A DNA stretch of 64,000 bases from Pachypanchax playfairii (lineage: Eukaryota; Chordata; Actinopteri; Cyprinodontiformes; Aplocheilidae). The stretch is from assembly GCA_006937955.1 (NCBI GenBank), contig SSNP01000139.1:1055188-1119187 (forward strand), read 5' to 3'. This document shows positions 33,935 to 44,080 of this stretch, piece after piece. Position numbers and translations under genes: made by a program. The stretch's first letter is position 1. Each line of letters begins with the position of its first letter. Below the pieces are notes generated by a model. The model was not told where the DNA came from. It worked only from the letters and a program-made list of their open reading frames with translations, and made no database searches.

Positions 33935-34420
33935 CATCTGTCTTAGCCCCTGGAGCCACAAAGTACACAGTCCTCATCATGCTCATCTCAGGTGGGGATG
34001 AGATTGCCAGTACAGAGATTGACAGTCTGGGAACCTGGTGGAAAGACAGTAATCTGGATTTGAACACTGTTAAAACAAAAGAGATGACTCTGGACTTCAG
34101 CAATCCTTCCCCACTAGACCCCTGATAATCCCCTGTGAAGACTGAAATCCTTTTGCGCTTGGAAACATAATTTCACAGGACCTAAAGAGGAGGTTAAACA
34201 TTAGTTCCCTCATCAAAAAAACAAAGCAAATGATGCATCTGAAGAAGCACAACCTGCCAAAATCAATGCTTGTCTAATTCTGTCCTCAGCATCTCCATCA
34301 CAGTCTGGTGTACTGGTCCTACAGCCAAAGACGTAGGCAGACTGCCGCAGGTCATCACCTGCAGAGAAGGTGATTGGCTGACAGGTCTATGGAAAAGCAA
34401 ATACACCATTTGGTCCACTT
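33935..34420 (+). pseudogene. LINE reverse transcriptase fragment
   Basis: 33950-34125 encodes DSLGTWWKDSNLDLNTVKTK and EMTLDFSNPSP, which matches the segment after the YADD motif in L2/CR1/Rex1-type reverse transcriptases (a DSLxxWCxxNxLxLNxxKTKEM pattern). After a frame change, 34150-34370 continues with equivalents of the ISQDLKW, LRKHNLP and SGVLVL positions of the C-terminal region. Frames shift several times and no catalytic core remains. Dead fragment of a non-LTR retrotransposon. Confidence 0.7.
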
Positions 34421-35724
34421 CCTTTTTGAGACTTGGGTTATAAAACTGTCAGGGCAGCTCAGTTCAAACAACAAAATGGGTAAAACTCTCTTTTATTCTT
34501 TCTACAATATCACAAGTGACTACTCTTAATCTTCTCGAGTATATTTCTTTCTCTTACGCTTCTTATCTAGTTCATATTCCTTGAACAAGATAAATGCTTA
34601 CAGAACAATAAATTATACTCTAGTCTCTGTAGAATTAAGTCTTTTCTGGGATGTACAGCAGATTAAGCGCTGACCATGTCTTTCTTTTCAGCTCATTTTA
34701 AAGACTCAAGGGCAGGTTCCAACTAACTCAACCTTGTCTAATCCACAGATCAAGGCTTCTGATGGCTCTCTTGAAGAGAGGATATTATAGTTTGTCATGC
34801 GATAAATGCTTCAGCTGATGATGTATTATAGAGATTTTTGGAGAATGGTGTGGGAAGTGTTAATCAGGGATGTGAGTGGCTTGATCAACCCTTTGGGCTG
34901 TGCAATTTGGTGCACTATGTCACTTTTTTAATTAAATGGGCCACACAGTCATTGATTTCTCCTGCAGGAGCCCCTGTCTTTGTTCTTTATCTGTGTATTT
35001 AGTAAGAATCTATTTTATTTAGCACAAATCCCTGTTCACATATAAAACTGGCTCAATATGTTGTTTCCATGAAGGAGTAACGGTAACTAGCATCTGCTTC
35101 TACAAATGGAGAATTTCTGTAGGATAAAACAGTTTCAGAGACGCACAAAAAAAAAATATTTTCACCCGTTCCAACATCTGAATCCATCTGAGCTCATCTG
35201 GGATCAGATGGAGCTGGATGTGCCTGACATTGATGTGCTTCTGAGACTGTAACTATTTCAAACTACTGAGCAAAAATGGAATAAAATCCTAGCAAAACAC
35301 AAACTCTCCAGGATTTCTCATGCTAACACATTATTTTCTGTATATGTATTTGAGTCAATTAATTTACACACACAGTCACGTTTGCTATTTGTAGAACCAG
35401 ATTTGTTGTGTCTAAAATAAACAAAGACACAAAACATAGTAAAAAACTGACAAAAAGAAAATATACAACTCTTAAACATGTTTTCTGAACAACTTTGTCA
35501 CACATCTATATTCAGAACTGCCATCCTACATTTAGACATGAAGAAAATATTCATAAAGGAACACAGCTCTATTAAGCACACCTTGATATACAACTCAGTG
35601 TAAACAGGTGAGCCCAAAATTAGGTATAGAATGTAAGATACTGTCTTTGTCACACTTTTATATACCAAGCAGTCATGTCTGAGCGTGTAGGTATAAGGTT
35701 GTATGTTTAATCTACAGTATTCCA
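34421..35724. other. Sequence without recognised gene
   Basis: AT-rich, with no element ends or credible frames seen. Confidence 0.5.
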
Positions 35725-35729
35725 ATGAG

Positions 35730-35815
35730 AACTTCAGGCCTTGAGGACCACTATGCCTGCTTCAACACACCTGATTCAAATGAACAAGTCATTAATGGGC
35801 TTCTGCAGGACCTTC
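35730..35815 (+). repeat. Diverged hAT-MITE fragment
   Basis: CAGGCCTTGAGGACCACTAT followed by GCTTCAACACACCTGATTCA and AAGTCATTAATGGGCTTCTG matches, word for word with changes, the outer miniature element at 62624-63057. Only about 85 bp are present, and neither end is complete. Confidence 0.65.
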
Positions 35816-35867
35816 TGACAAGGGCTGTTTCTCAATATGCATACTTGTGTGGACTTGTGTACTCACA

Positions 35868-36304
35868 TATGCCCCTTTTCCACCGACAAATCGGCACGGC
35901 GCACTTGAAAGTGGTACAGTATAGCGCGGATCAACTCGCTTGAGGCGGTGGAAACATAAAGCGGACGTAAGTGGGGATATTGGCGTGCCCATCTGGCTAT
36001 GAAGAGTGGCGCGCAAAAGTCTTTGTCCACGACGTCACAGCTCGTGAAACAACAACAATGGCGGATATACGTGTGTTTTTGTACTTTGCACTCTGTCTGT
36101 GGTTCATTTTGGTTGGTTTGATTTTTGGTTCTTGTGGAGGAAGTCGCCATTGTCCAAAGTCAATTGTATTTTAAAATAAAATATTTGTATGGTTGCTGGG
36201 AGTTTTTTTTAAAGCCTTTTGCGGGAGCGCTTCTATATCACACCACGTGGACACCACACACAGCCGGGCCAATCAGGGGCTACCACTATGTAGGTAGTCG
36301 TATC
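35868..36304 (+). mobile_element. PIF/Harbinger-like element, 5' part
   Basis: Begins near GCCCCTTTTCCACCGACAAA, a typical opening of fish Harbinger miniatures, and contains GGCGGTGGAAACATAAAGCG. A short hydrophobic frame starts at 36058 in strong Kozak context (ACAATGGCGG): MADIRVFLYFALCLWFILVG. Similar hydrophobic openings occur at 52896. The right end is lost where family A copy A2 begins. Confidence 0.5.
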
Positions 36305-36660
36305 TATCAAGCTAGCCTATGAGAGCACGACTTCCTGTTTCCTGCCCCGCTGCACATGGCAACAGCGCACCAAGTCTCTTCCAGTTTATGCTACAGCTTT
36401 TAACCAGCAGTATGCTTGGTGTGGTCTCAACTGCAGGAACTGATGAATACTAATGAGCAAAGGAGTTGTGACGAAACAGATACAGGCCGTTCAAACTCGG
36501 GAGAACTCGGGTTTTATCACCACCCGCGTAGTTTGAGAGATAAAAACTGAAAGAGAAGTTGTTGACCTGTTTTCACACCCAGTATGAAGGTAAGAACACC
36601 TGTGGAACTAAAATATTCAACAGAAACCTCAGAAAAAACATTTTTAATGAAATGGCCTCT
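36305..36660 (+). mobile_element. Family A copy A2 (5'-truncated)
   Basis: Aligns with the right-hand ~355 bp of the family from CAAGCTAGCCTATGAGAGCA to the terminal AATGGCCTCT, including GAAACAGATACAGGCCGTTC and ATGAAGGTAAGAACACC. The left ~200 bp are missing. Confidence 0.85.
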
Positions 36661-36672
36661 TAAAAGTGGCCA

Positions 36673-36716
36673 TACCTTCATAGTGGGTGTGAAAACAGGT
36701 CAACAACTTCTCTTTC
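36673..36716 (-). repeat. Inverted fragment of family A beside A2
   Basis: TACCTTCATAGTGGGTGTGA and the following AACAGGTCAACAACTTCTCT are the reverse complement of the family A segment found upright at about 36550-36590. Together with A2 this forms a short head-to-head inverted pair separated by about 80 bp. Confidence 0.8.
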
Positions 36717-36719
36717 TCT

Positions 36720-38160
36720 TCTATGTTATGTTTTGTGTTTGTACCTACTCTCACTGACCACAGACAGGCAGAATGAAGCAACCCCCCGAAACACTTTACA
36801 GGCAGATATAATTCACAGTAAGAAAGGTTTCTCATGATTTACACACATTAGATTTCTGGGAATGCGTGGTATCGTGTGAATAAATATGTGCATGATCCCT
36901 CTGGTTCCCTTCCAGCTTGGTAAGTATAAATAAATATGTATAATAAATGACCAGAGTCAGTAGTTTAAATGATAGAACATAACATGTCTACATTTCTTTT
37001 TTATAAAATAGAGAGGGACTGCTCCACAGATTTCTGCCACAGTCCAGTCTATTCATCACCGAGCTGTAGATGCCTACAGAAGGCTATTTTAAGCCACAGA
37101 TCAGGTTCAATCCTTTGTCTTGTTGTAATACAACATAAATCCATCAGTGGAAAAGTCAGCCAAAACCACCTCTTCTGACACCTAAAAACCGAGACTGAAC
37201 GGCTGCTGTATCTCTAAAGAATCACAGGTGATCTGTCATCACAGGCAGGTGATATATATGCTGTTCAGGGTCTCTCAGGACCAGCATCTGCTCCCCCAAC
37301 AACCCCCAGAAGCATTACCACACACACACACACACAGCTCACTCAGCTAACTATTGAATCCAGCCCTTCTTTTTATCTTTGTCGTCTGACACAATTCATC
37401 TAAATATGGATATAACAGATTTTATCTTAATTATTTATTTTCCCAAGTAGCTGTACTTGGTCTGTAAACTGCCCAGCTCTCCACTGCTGTAAAGCTACGT
37501 GGCTGCACCAGAGAATTACAGCAAAAGTGGATGGATTGGCATGGTAACAATTAGTTACAGCATAAGACACCAAGGGGCATCTCTTGCTGTGAATATGCAT
37601 TGGTTCTTCATTCATTTTCTCTGGGACTTAATAAAAATGCATAACTCAACAAGGAGCACTGAGCAGAAAGATTAAACTGGGGCCAAGCCACCAAACTGCT
37701 GGCATGTCTTGAATTTTACATCTCACAGGCCTGGAGGCATATTCTATCCCTATGACACACTCCACAGGTCTTTCGAGCAGATCTGAATATCTGTGATAGT
37801 ATGGCTGGAGTCATGCAGGAAAGATTGTCTAATCATCTGATCAATGAACTAGAACAGAACAGCAAAGTTCATCAACACTGCATCTTAATATTATACACCA
37901 ATACCGTGTTGATGCAAGGAAATAGTATCAACCAACTGGTATAATATACATTGGATGAGAGATGTTTGTTCTGTTCTTACTGACCAGTCAAATTCCTTCC
38001 AGACATTAAGTTACCTTTTTGTACATACTCAAAGACTTTCATATAAAACTAAGAATGTGAAGTTATCACAATATGTTGTACATTAGTACTGAAGTAAACA
38101 TTTCTGAGGAGTATTCTTCTGGATCTTCATCACCTCACACTCTAAACAAAGTGTATTCTG
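36720..38160. other. Sequence without recognised gene; CA microsatellite
   Basis: A short CA repeat lies at about 37320-37336. A CTTG between a CCTTCCAG and a GTAAGTAT near 36912-36925 is too short to be an exon. No gene recognised. Confidence 0.45.
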
Positions 38161-38169
38161 GGGTTTTGA

Positions 38170-38880
38170 AGATGAGTCTCACTCTCTCTCCATTTTTTCC
38201 CCTCTTTTTAGCTTTACCGTTCAGGTGAGTACTGGCTGGCTTCGACTGCCACGCCCACTGGAGCAGTCTGATGCAGCAGCTAATGGGTTGCACCTGGGAG
38301 TGATCAGCTATCTACATTCCCCTACAAGAGTTCTTGAAACCTGAATTTGCTAAACTCCAGTTCCAGACCATCTAGTCACTTTGGTTTTTGTTCATTACTC
38401 TGGTTCAACGACTACTTTCGTGGATTTCCCTGGGAGTCCTCTGGACTACAATCTGTGATGGATTAATCCCTATGACGTGTCATCACTTACCCGTGTTGTA
38501 AGAAGGAATCCTATGTCCTGTGGCAAATGCTCTCTCTCTGCCATTCACACCACACAGCTCCAGTCCATTTCATCACCATTACCTGCTCCCTCCAACTCTG
38601 CGCTCCTCGATCTGCTCACGACTCACCTGCTTTCCTCAGCTCCTTCTTCCTTTAGTTGGCCTGGTTTTCCTACATGCCCCTCTTGACTTCTCCAAAGGAA
38701 AAGACCCATTAAGTGACTGTATTACCGTTATAGTGCAGTGACATTCATTTACAGTTGCTCACTCACCTCTCCTCTGCTTCTTGATCCTCAAGTCCCTCGG
38801 TTCCAGTTTCCTGATCATCTTTTGTTTTTATACATTTTTACTTTCTCTTCCCTGTCTTCTGGTTTGGTCTGGTAAGTCCA
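38170..38880 (+). repeat. Diverged dispersed repeat, copy 2 (partner near 3505-4110)
   Basis: A pyrimidine-rich lead, then CACGCCCACTGGAGCAG and GGGTTGCACCTGGGAGTGAT, share order and spacing with the copy at about 3640-3695. Downstream text is pyrimidine-rich with no supported reading frame; the frames 38477-38741 reflect that composition. Confidence 0.4.
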
Positions 38881-39166
38881 TTTACCTATAGCCACTACAA
38901 CAAAGTGCATGAACTTTGTGGAAATGTAAAAGTTACTTTGCTCCATGATGAGTTTTAGAGGGAATTTAAGCAATATTTTCAAATGATCAAACACATGTTT
39001 TGCTGTACAGAAACTGGTCCCTTTTGTTTGACCTATTATTTAAAGTAACAATTTTAAATGAGGATATTTGTCTTTTCATGGAAAAGCAAAACTGAAGTTA
39101 TATTTTACTCACTTTTTCCTTTTATTTCCATAAATTAATCTGATAATATTTTGAGTCACTGTTCAA
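38881..39166. other. AT-rich sequence without gene
   Basis: Nothing recognised up to the left end of family A copy A3. Confidence 0.5.
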
Positions 39167-40099
39167 AGAGGCCATACAAATTTCAGGACTTTGTGGTTAT
39201 TTCTTAAGTAATAACCTGTAATATGAAACATTTTATATCTAAAAAACGTCAGGAAACACTGATTAACAGACCTTTCAATCTGTCTGCGTCACAATTCGGC
39301 TGGTTCCGAATCGTTCAGTCAGGCTTTGGACAGCAGCTCATTCATATCCAGTATTCAAATTTGCTGGACTCTTATTGGCTAACAAACTAGCAAGGTATAC
39401 TATTTCCTGCCCCGCTGGCAACATCAGACGTTCTCTCTTCCTGTTTGTGACGTCTTATGCTAATAGCTTTTAGCTAGCAGCATGCTAGGCGTGGTTTCAA
39501 CTGCGGGAGCTGCTGAATACTAACGAACAAAGGAGTTGTGACGAAACAGATACAGGCCGTTCGGGCTCGGGAGAACTCAGGTGTTATCGCCACCTGCGTA
39601 ATTTGAGAGATAAAAACTGAAAGAGAAGTTGTTGACTTGTTTTCACACCTGCTATGAAGGTAATTTTAATTTTTTTTTGTTTTATTTCCTGTATTATTCC
39701 CTCTGTGGGGAAATTTGTCTCGTCATTTGACCCATCCTCACATTACGGTGAGGAGCAGAGGGCAGCCATACTGAAGAGCGCTCGGGGGGCAGTTTCGGGG
39801 TTCAGTATCTTGCCCAAGGGTACTTCGACACGTAGCCCCATGCCGGGACACGGGATCTAGCTCTGGTTTCCTGATCGGAGGGTGACCTCCTTCCCAACAG
39901 ACTACGGCCGCCCTGAGGCAGCGGCGTGTTCAGTATCTTGCCCAAGGATACTTCGACGTAGCTTGCCGGCACCGGGGATCGAACCCGCCATCTTTCGAAT
40001 GAAGGGCGATCGCCCTTCCGCTAGACTACGCCGCCCGCCTGTGGAGCTAAAATATTCAACAGAAACCTCAGAAAAACTGTTTTTAATGGAAGGGCCTCT
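39167..40099 (+). mobile_element. Family A copy A3, interrupted by a SINE
   Basis: Left end AGAGGCCATACAAATTTCAG, right end GGAAGGGCCTCT followed by TTAA; the left flank is TCAA, one mismatch from TTAA. All internal family landmarks are present. Between ATGAAGG (ending 39660) and CCTGTGGAGC (from 40038), where other copies have only TAAGAACA, lies a 377 bp SINE insertion. Without it the element is about 560 bp. Confidence 0.9.
39661..40037 (-). mobile_element. tRNA-derived SINE with two tRNA-like units, inserted in A3
   Basis: Minus-strand orientation. The head has a polymerase III A box TAGTCTAGCGG (40018-40028) and a perfect B box GGTTCGATCCC (39975-39985). A linker AAGTATCCTTGGGCAAGATA follows, then a second unit resembling the first (GTAGTCTGTTGGGAAGG, GCTAGATCCC) and a second copy of the linker. 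The tail contains AATTTCCCCACAGAGGGAAT and an A-rich 3' end at the low-coordinate side (39661-39690). The 5'-truncated copy at 4974-5262 has the same order. Open frames here (39654-40103) are produced by the SINE. Confidence 0.85.
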
Positions 40100-41340
40100 T
40101 TAAGGTGTGTGAATGTTCATGAATTTACATCTGTGTGAAATTTAGGGGAGACAATAAAGAAATGTTTGTTCATTGGGACCACTGGTTCACCTTTGTTAAG
40201 GACAGGATTGTCATGCCTGTGTGCAAGTTTCTATTTCACATTCACTGGGTATCTTTATTGCAGTCAGGAAAGGAGGGATATATCATCCTTCTGCAGCCAT
40301 ATGTATTCATCAGAGGAAGAAAGCATTCACTTGATTTATTCACATTCACTTTCCAATGGAGCCATGTAACTCAGTCCGTGTACAACATCAGATTTCCAGG
40401 CTCTGCGTAACCTCCCTCCTCCTCCTGTGGTCTTCTCCCACCCATCCCTTTTAAATTTGTCAGGAGGAAAAGAATCATTATTTGAATACATCAGCTGTCG
40501 CTAATTTATAGGAAAGTGAAAAGGAGACAGATGTCCTCTTCGACCTAACTCGCCATGTCTAATTATGCTGTCTACCTTTTTTAGGTCATACCTGGTGTCA
40601 CAAAGCTGAGCTGTTGCAGTGTTAAGTGGCATTTTTAATAGCTTTCCTCTGACGTTAAAAAATTAAAGGTGAACAGTATATTAGAACAGAAAGAATTATT
40701 AATTGGCTGGTTAAAAAGAGATTATATGAAAAAATTAAGTATTGATATTAATTTCAATAATAACACATTTTGCACTAAAACATGCAAATACTGCCACTAA
40801 AACAGATAAACAAAAAAGCACAGTCGAGAGCAAAAATGATGCCTTTCCAGCTGCATTCATATATTATTACTTTTATTAGTAAGTTTTTGTAGATTTAAGC
40901 TCATGCTAATTTTTATCTTAATATATTTCTGCTGAATTAATATGTTTCCATATATAAAACATATAAAAACAAGAATACAGTAAACAATATATACAGACCC
41001 TACCGACTTCCCTCACCAACAGAAATGCTAAAATACCCATGAACTGCCGCTTGGTGGTGGGGAAGCCACCAGGTGACTCGTCTACATTAATGATTTATCA
41101 ACGTGCAGAGAAATAAACTATTTTCTAAAGATTTCCCAAAACAATTGTCCTTGTTGACATTTGTTTCTCGTTGATATTGTTTACTCTCAGTTACAAATTA
41201 TTTTAGCCCATGATAATTGTTTATTGGTGACAAGATCAGAATAAAGCTAAAAACTGTTGATCTGCTGTTTCATTTTATGGCTCGAAGTTACCAGGGCACA
41301 AATGAAACTAGCTGTTACATCATCTATCCATACACTTTTT
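40100..41340. other. Sequence without recognised gene
   Basis: AT-rich; small frames near 40135-40410 overlap each other without any recognisable product. Confidence 0.45.
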
Positions 41341-41344
41341 ATGT

Positions 41345-41440
41345 TTGCATGTCCCTGTCCAGGGTTGCAGCTGGTGGCTATATCCAGTGGACGCTGACTA
41401 AAAAGCAGCGTAAACCCTGAACAGGTTAGTGGTTCATCAT
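41345..41440. repeat. LINE/SINE 3'-end-like fragment
   Basis: CATGTCCCTGTCCAGGGTTG followed by GTAAACCCTGAACAGGTTAG resembles pieces of the Rex3/RTE-type 3' end seen at 14584-14686. Very short and diverged. Confidence 0.35.
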
Positions 41441-42078
41441 TGGGTCTCATACAGTAGAACCAATCCACCATATACATACTCTCACAGCTAGAATGTCTGT
41501 ATATGATGGGGTTCTTTTGAAATGAACTACAGAAATATTACCCTTATTTCTCAGTGTGCAAATAGTGGAACATTATACTGTTTCCTCTTGAGGTGTTTTG
41601 TTGGAAAATGTATCAGGATTTAATTTACTTGCCTTGCCGTAGGCTGTCAAGTGTGGAGCCTGTCTCAGATCCGACTGCTACAGAGCTGTATGTCAGTCAT
41701 TGTTGCTGCAGACCCAAACACTGGGCAGTCAAATACTTCAAACATGTTATAGCTCAAACAAACACACAGACATCAAATGGAAAAATGTTTTGTTGGTTCA
41801 ACAGGATAAAATATGACTTTTTCAGTTAAAATGGAAAAACATTTATTTTGTTCAATAGCATTATGGTCAAAATAAAAAGCTGATGACAGTGATAATAAGG
41901 ATCCAGGCATCAAAGTTCTTTATATTTCTGTCAAAATAACTGTTTTGCGACAGTGACAGCCGCCAGTGCAGCTACATCATGAAATCATATGTTTTTGTTC
42001 TGCCGTGTGGGTACGCTAGCCGCCGTACTAGTTTCTGTTAGTTAGATCAAGATTTGCGGTTTTTCGAGATACTTGATC
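41441..42078. other. Sequence without recognised gene; CpG-richer end
   Basis: No gene recognised before the THAP-like exon. From about 41945 CpG content rises (GTACGCTAGCCGCCGTACTA), consistent with a promoter or 5' untranslated region for the following exon. GATCAAG and CTTGATC form a small inverted pair just before the ATG. Confidence 0.4.
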
Positions 42079-42197
42079 ATGGCGACTACATGCATAGCTG
42101 TTGTTTGTCATAACGGACATGACCGAGATCACACGAATAGCTTTTACCATTTTCGGACAGATCCTGAACATAGAGCTCGATGGATCACTGTTGTAAA
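42079..42197 (+). CDS. THAP-type zinc-finger first exon (orphan)
   Basis: ATG at 42079 in context GATCATGG opens MATTCIAVVCHNGHDRDHTN followed by SFYHFRTDPEHRARWITVV. This is the N-terminal half of a THAP domain: C5 and C10 are the first zinc ligands of the C2CH finger, and SFYHFRTDPEHRARWI matches the family's SFhrFPxDPxxRxxWI block. A consensus donor AAA|GTAAGA (exon end 42197) follows, at the phase expected for a split THAP domain; reading on gives a stop at once. THAP domains bind DNA and occur in host regulators and at the N-terminus of Kolobok- and P-type transposases. No second exon with the remaining C and H ligands is seen: a Tc1 relic on the other strand starts about 45 bp downstream. 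More likely a transposon remnant than a host gene. Confidence 0.65.
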
Positions 42198-42242
42198 GTA
42201 AGAAGTTTGGCTACTGATATGTAAAGTCTTGTGCAGTCGGCA

Positions 42243-42739
42243 CTAGACATGATGGGTGCATCACTTCATCTGCCTCTCTTCTTACCCTAATGCACCAATC
42301 ACTCTGGAACAGGGTAAATCTGGACTCATCAGACTACATGACCTTCTTCCATTGCTCCAGAGTCCAATCTTTATGCTCCCTTGCAAACAGAACCCTTTTT
42401 TCTCAGTTAGCCTTACTGATTAGTGGTTTTCTTACGGCCACACAGCTGTTCAGTCCCAGTCCCTTGAATTCACTTTGCATTGTGCATGTGGAAAAGCTCT
42501 TATACCTTCACAATTAAAGAGCCGTGAGTTCTGGTGTTATTTTTCTTCCATTTGATTTCCCCTATCATTTAAGTGATTGTCGATCACAATCATTCAGAAT
42601 TTTTTTCCGGCCACATTTCTCCCTGGAAGACGATGAGTCCCCATGATCCTTCCAGTTTTAATAATCCGTTGGAGAGTTCTTAACCCAATTTTAGTAGTTT
42701 CTAAACCTCCTTAGATGTTTTCTCTGCTTGATTCCAATG
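42243..42739 (-). pseudogene. Tc1-like transposase relic, middle part
   Basis: The minus strand corresponds to the DNA-binding and early catalytic region of a Tc1-like transposase. Plus-strand phrases such as GGACTCATCAGACTACATGA, CAGAGTCCAATCTTTATGCT and GGCCACACAGCTGTTCAGTC are the usual complement of this family. Together with 43947-44080 it is one element split by an insertion; joining 42739 to 43947 restores colinearity. Frameshifts and loss of the C-terminal half make it inactive. Confidence 0.75.
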
Positions 42740-43430
42740 TATATATATATATGGCAATATGTATATTATGAATATGGGTGCTATGTTAGGGTTTTTTTGC
42801 TTGATTTGTCACTTTTTTGCCATTGTTTATGATGCGTAACCATGGCAACGAGAGACTTGCTTACAGTAAAGAGCCGCTAACGGACACTTCTAAGGCTCAA
42901 ATAATCCTCTAATTGAAAACCCGGATCCCTGATGAGCTAAAAAGAAGAAGACATGGATGCAGGATAGCCTGACCAATCAGATCCTCCTGCATTATGTTCA
43001 AATGCAGAAGGGTCCGACACCGGAGCCGCACCCAATCATTTCCGCGTCAAACTTTATGACGGACCAATTACATATCACCTTTGTTGTGTGTCATCCTGAA
43101 AACACGGAACTAACGTTTTCCACCCAGAGCACAACATTCAACATGGCGGACTCGGCTGTGGATGAAGTGTTTACTTCTGTGTTTGCTTGGGGCGGTCAAA
43201 TACGTGAACCGAGTGTGCAATGACACCTCGTATTCGCAAGTTTTTGACACAAAAGCGACAACTATCATTAATATTTGTCTTTTCTCCTCCATTAACCATG
43301 GCTCTGTAAGTACCATTACGGCTCCGCTCGCTAAGCCTTTTGTTTTTGTTCCGCCTCGTGTGTATCCACTTTAGCGTCACATATGTCACGTCACTTCCGG
43401 ATTTCTGTGATTGGTTCTCTCTCAACTGGC
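42740..43430. other. Inserted block: TA microsatellite and CpG-rich segment, origin unclear
   Basis: Starts with a TA repeat (42738-42752). From about 42940 it is CpG-richer and contains AACATGGCGGACTCGG at 43144, a strong Kozak start for a 26-codon frame (MADSAVDEVFTSVFAWGGQI...). This frame ends in a stop, and I know no match. The block could be the 5' region of the LINE that follows or a separate element. The overlapping frames 42957-43425 on both strands reflect the CpG-rich composition. Confidence 0.35.
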
Positions 43431-43946
43431 TAAGCCCGCCTTCGAAATTGATAGACAGCGGTTCAGCTCCAGGCCCTCACGTCTTTGTAAAGTAATCTGT
43501 CAAAGACGTGAGGGCCTGGTTGATCAGGTAAGATCCAGGGCAGGAGCAAAGCAAAGAGAGAGAAAGATTAAGTTTAAACCTTCACTTCCATCAGTCATAT
43601 TGACAAATGTGAGATCTCTTGCTAACAAAATGGATGAACTTGAAACTCTGTTGAAGACCCATCCAGAGTATCAGGAATGCAGCATCATGTGTTTTACTGA
43701 GACATGACTAAAGGAGTATATCCTGGACTCCAGTGTGTCTCTGTCTGGCTTTCAAACAACACAGGTAGACAGAGATGTCTTCAGTCAAAGGCTTCTTCAG
43801 ATCCGCTGCAGCACAGACTGCTACAGGAAATCCTTCCTGTCCACAGCTAGAACCCTCTACAATGGCTCCCTGAAGAAAAACTGAGCTACAACAACATTTA
43901 ATTTCCCTTCGGGAATTAATAAAGTATTTTTGATTTGATTTGATTG
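43431..43946 (+). pseudogene. LINE (Rex1/CR1-like) with large internal deletion
   Basis: 43520-43707 encodes an N-terminal stretch ending SVILTNVRSLANKMDELETL, then SIMCFTET, the opening of an apurinic-type endonuclease domain (NxRSLxNKMDEL, then CFTETW). A stop follows at once. From about 43790 the text corresponds to a reverse transcriptase C-terminus (CSTDCYRKSFLPTARTLYNG) and then the 3' tail TTTCCCTTCGGGAATTAATA, with TTTGA repeats. Everything between, the rest of the endonuclease and the whole reverse transcriptase core, is missing. A 19 bp perfect hairpin lies just upstream (43469-43519). Confidence 0.7.
43469..43519. repeat. Perfect 19 bp inverted repeat
   Basis: CCAGGCCCTCACGTCTTTG (43469-43487) is the exact reverse complement of 43501-43519, with a 13 bp spacer. 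It lies immediately before the LINE endonuclease frame and could be a local duplication made at integration or a structured RNA stem. Confidence 0.9.
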
Positions 43947-44080
43947 ATTCGACCCTTCTTAAACAGACTAACATCTTTTCCACAATGTCTTTCAACATGG
44001 TTGTTTAAGAAATGAGAAACAACTCATTGCACCAGTTGGGGTTAAATTACTTGTTACTTGTAAAAAGTTAGTAACGCAGA
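43947..44080 (-). pseudogene. Tc1-like transposase relic, N-terminal part
   Basis: On the minus strand an ATG at 43998 opens MLKDIVEKMLVCLRRVESI, the start of a Tc1-family transposase. Upstream non-coding phrases (complement of TCATTGCACCAGTTGGGGTT) also match that family. It continues into 42739 once the inserted block is removed. The 5' inverted repeat is not recognisable. Confidence 0.75.

Noticed and set aside
36898..36925. CCTTCCAG-CTTG-GTAAGTAT as a micro-exon
   Set aside because: Four bases between acceptor and donor is below any credible exon, and there is no supporting context.
39966..40037. Functional tRNA gene on the minus strand
   Set aside because: A and B boxes are good, but no complete cloverleaf with paired acceptor stem is evident and the SINE body follows directly; it is a SINE head.
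39654..40103. Frames of 68 and 73 codons
   Set aside because: Entirely generated by the reverse-oriented SINE inserted in A3.
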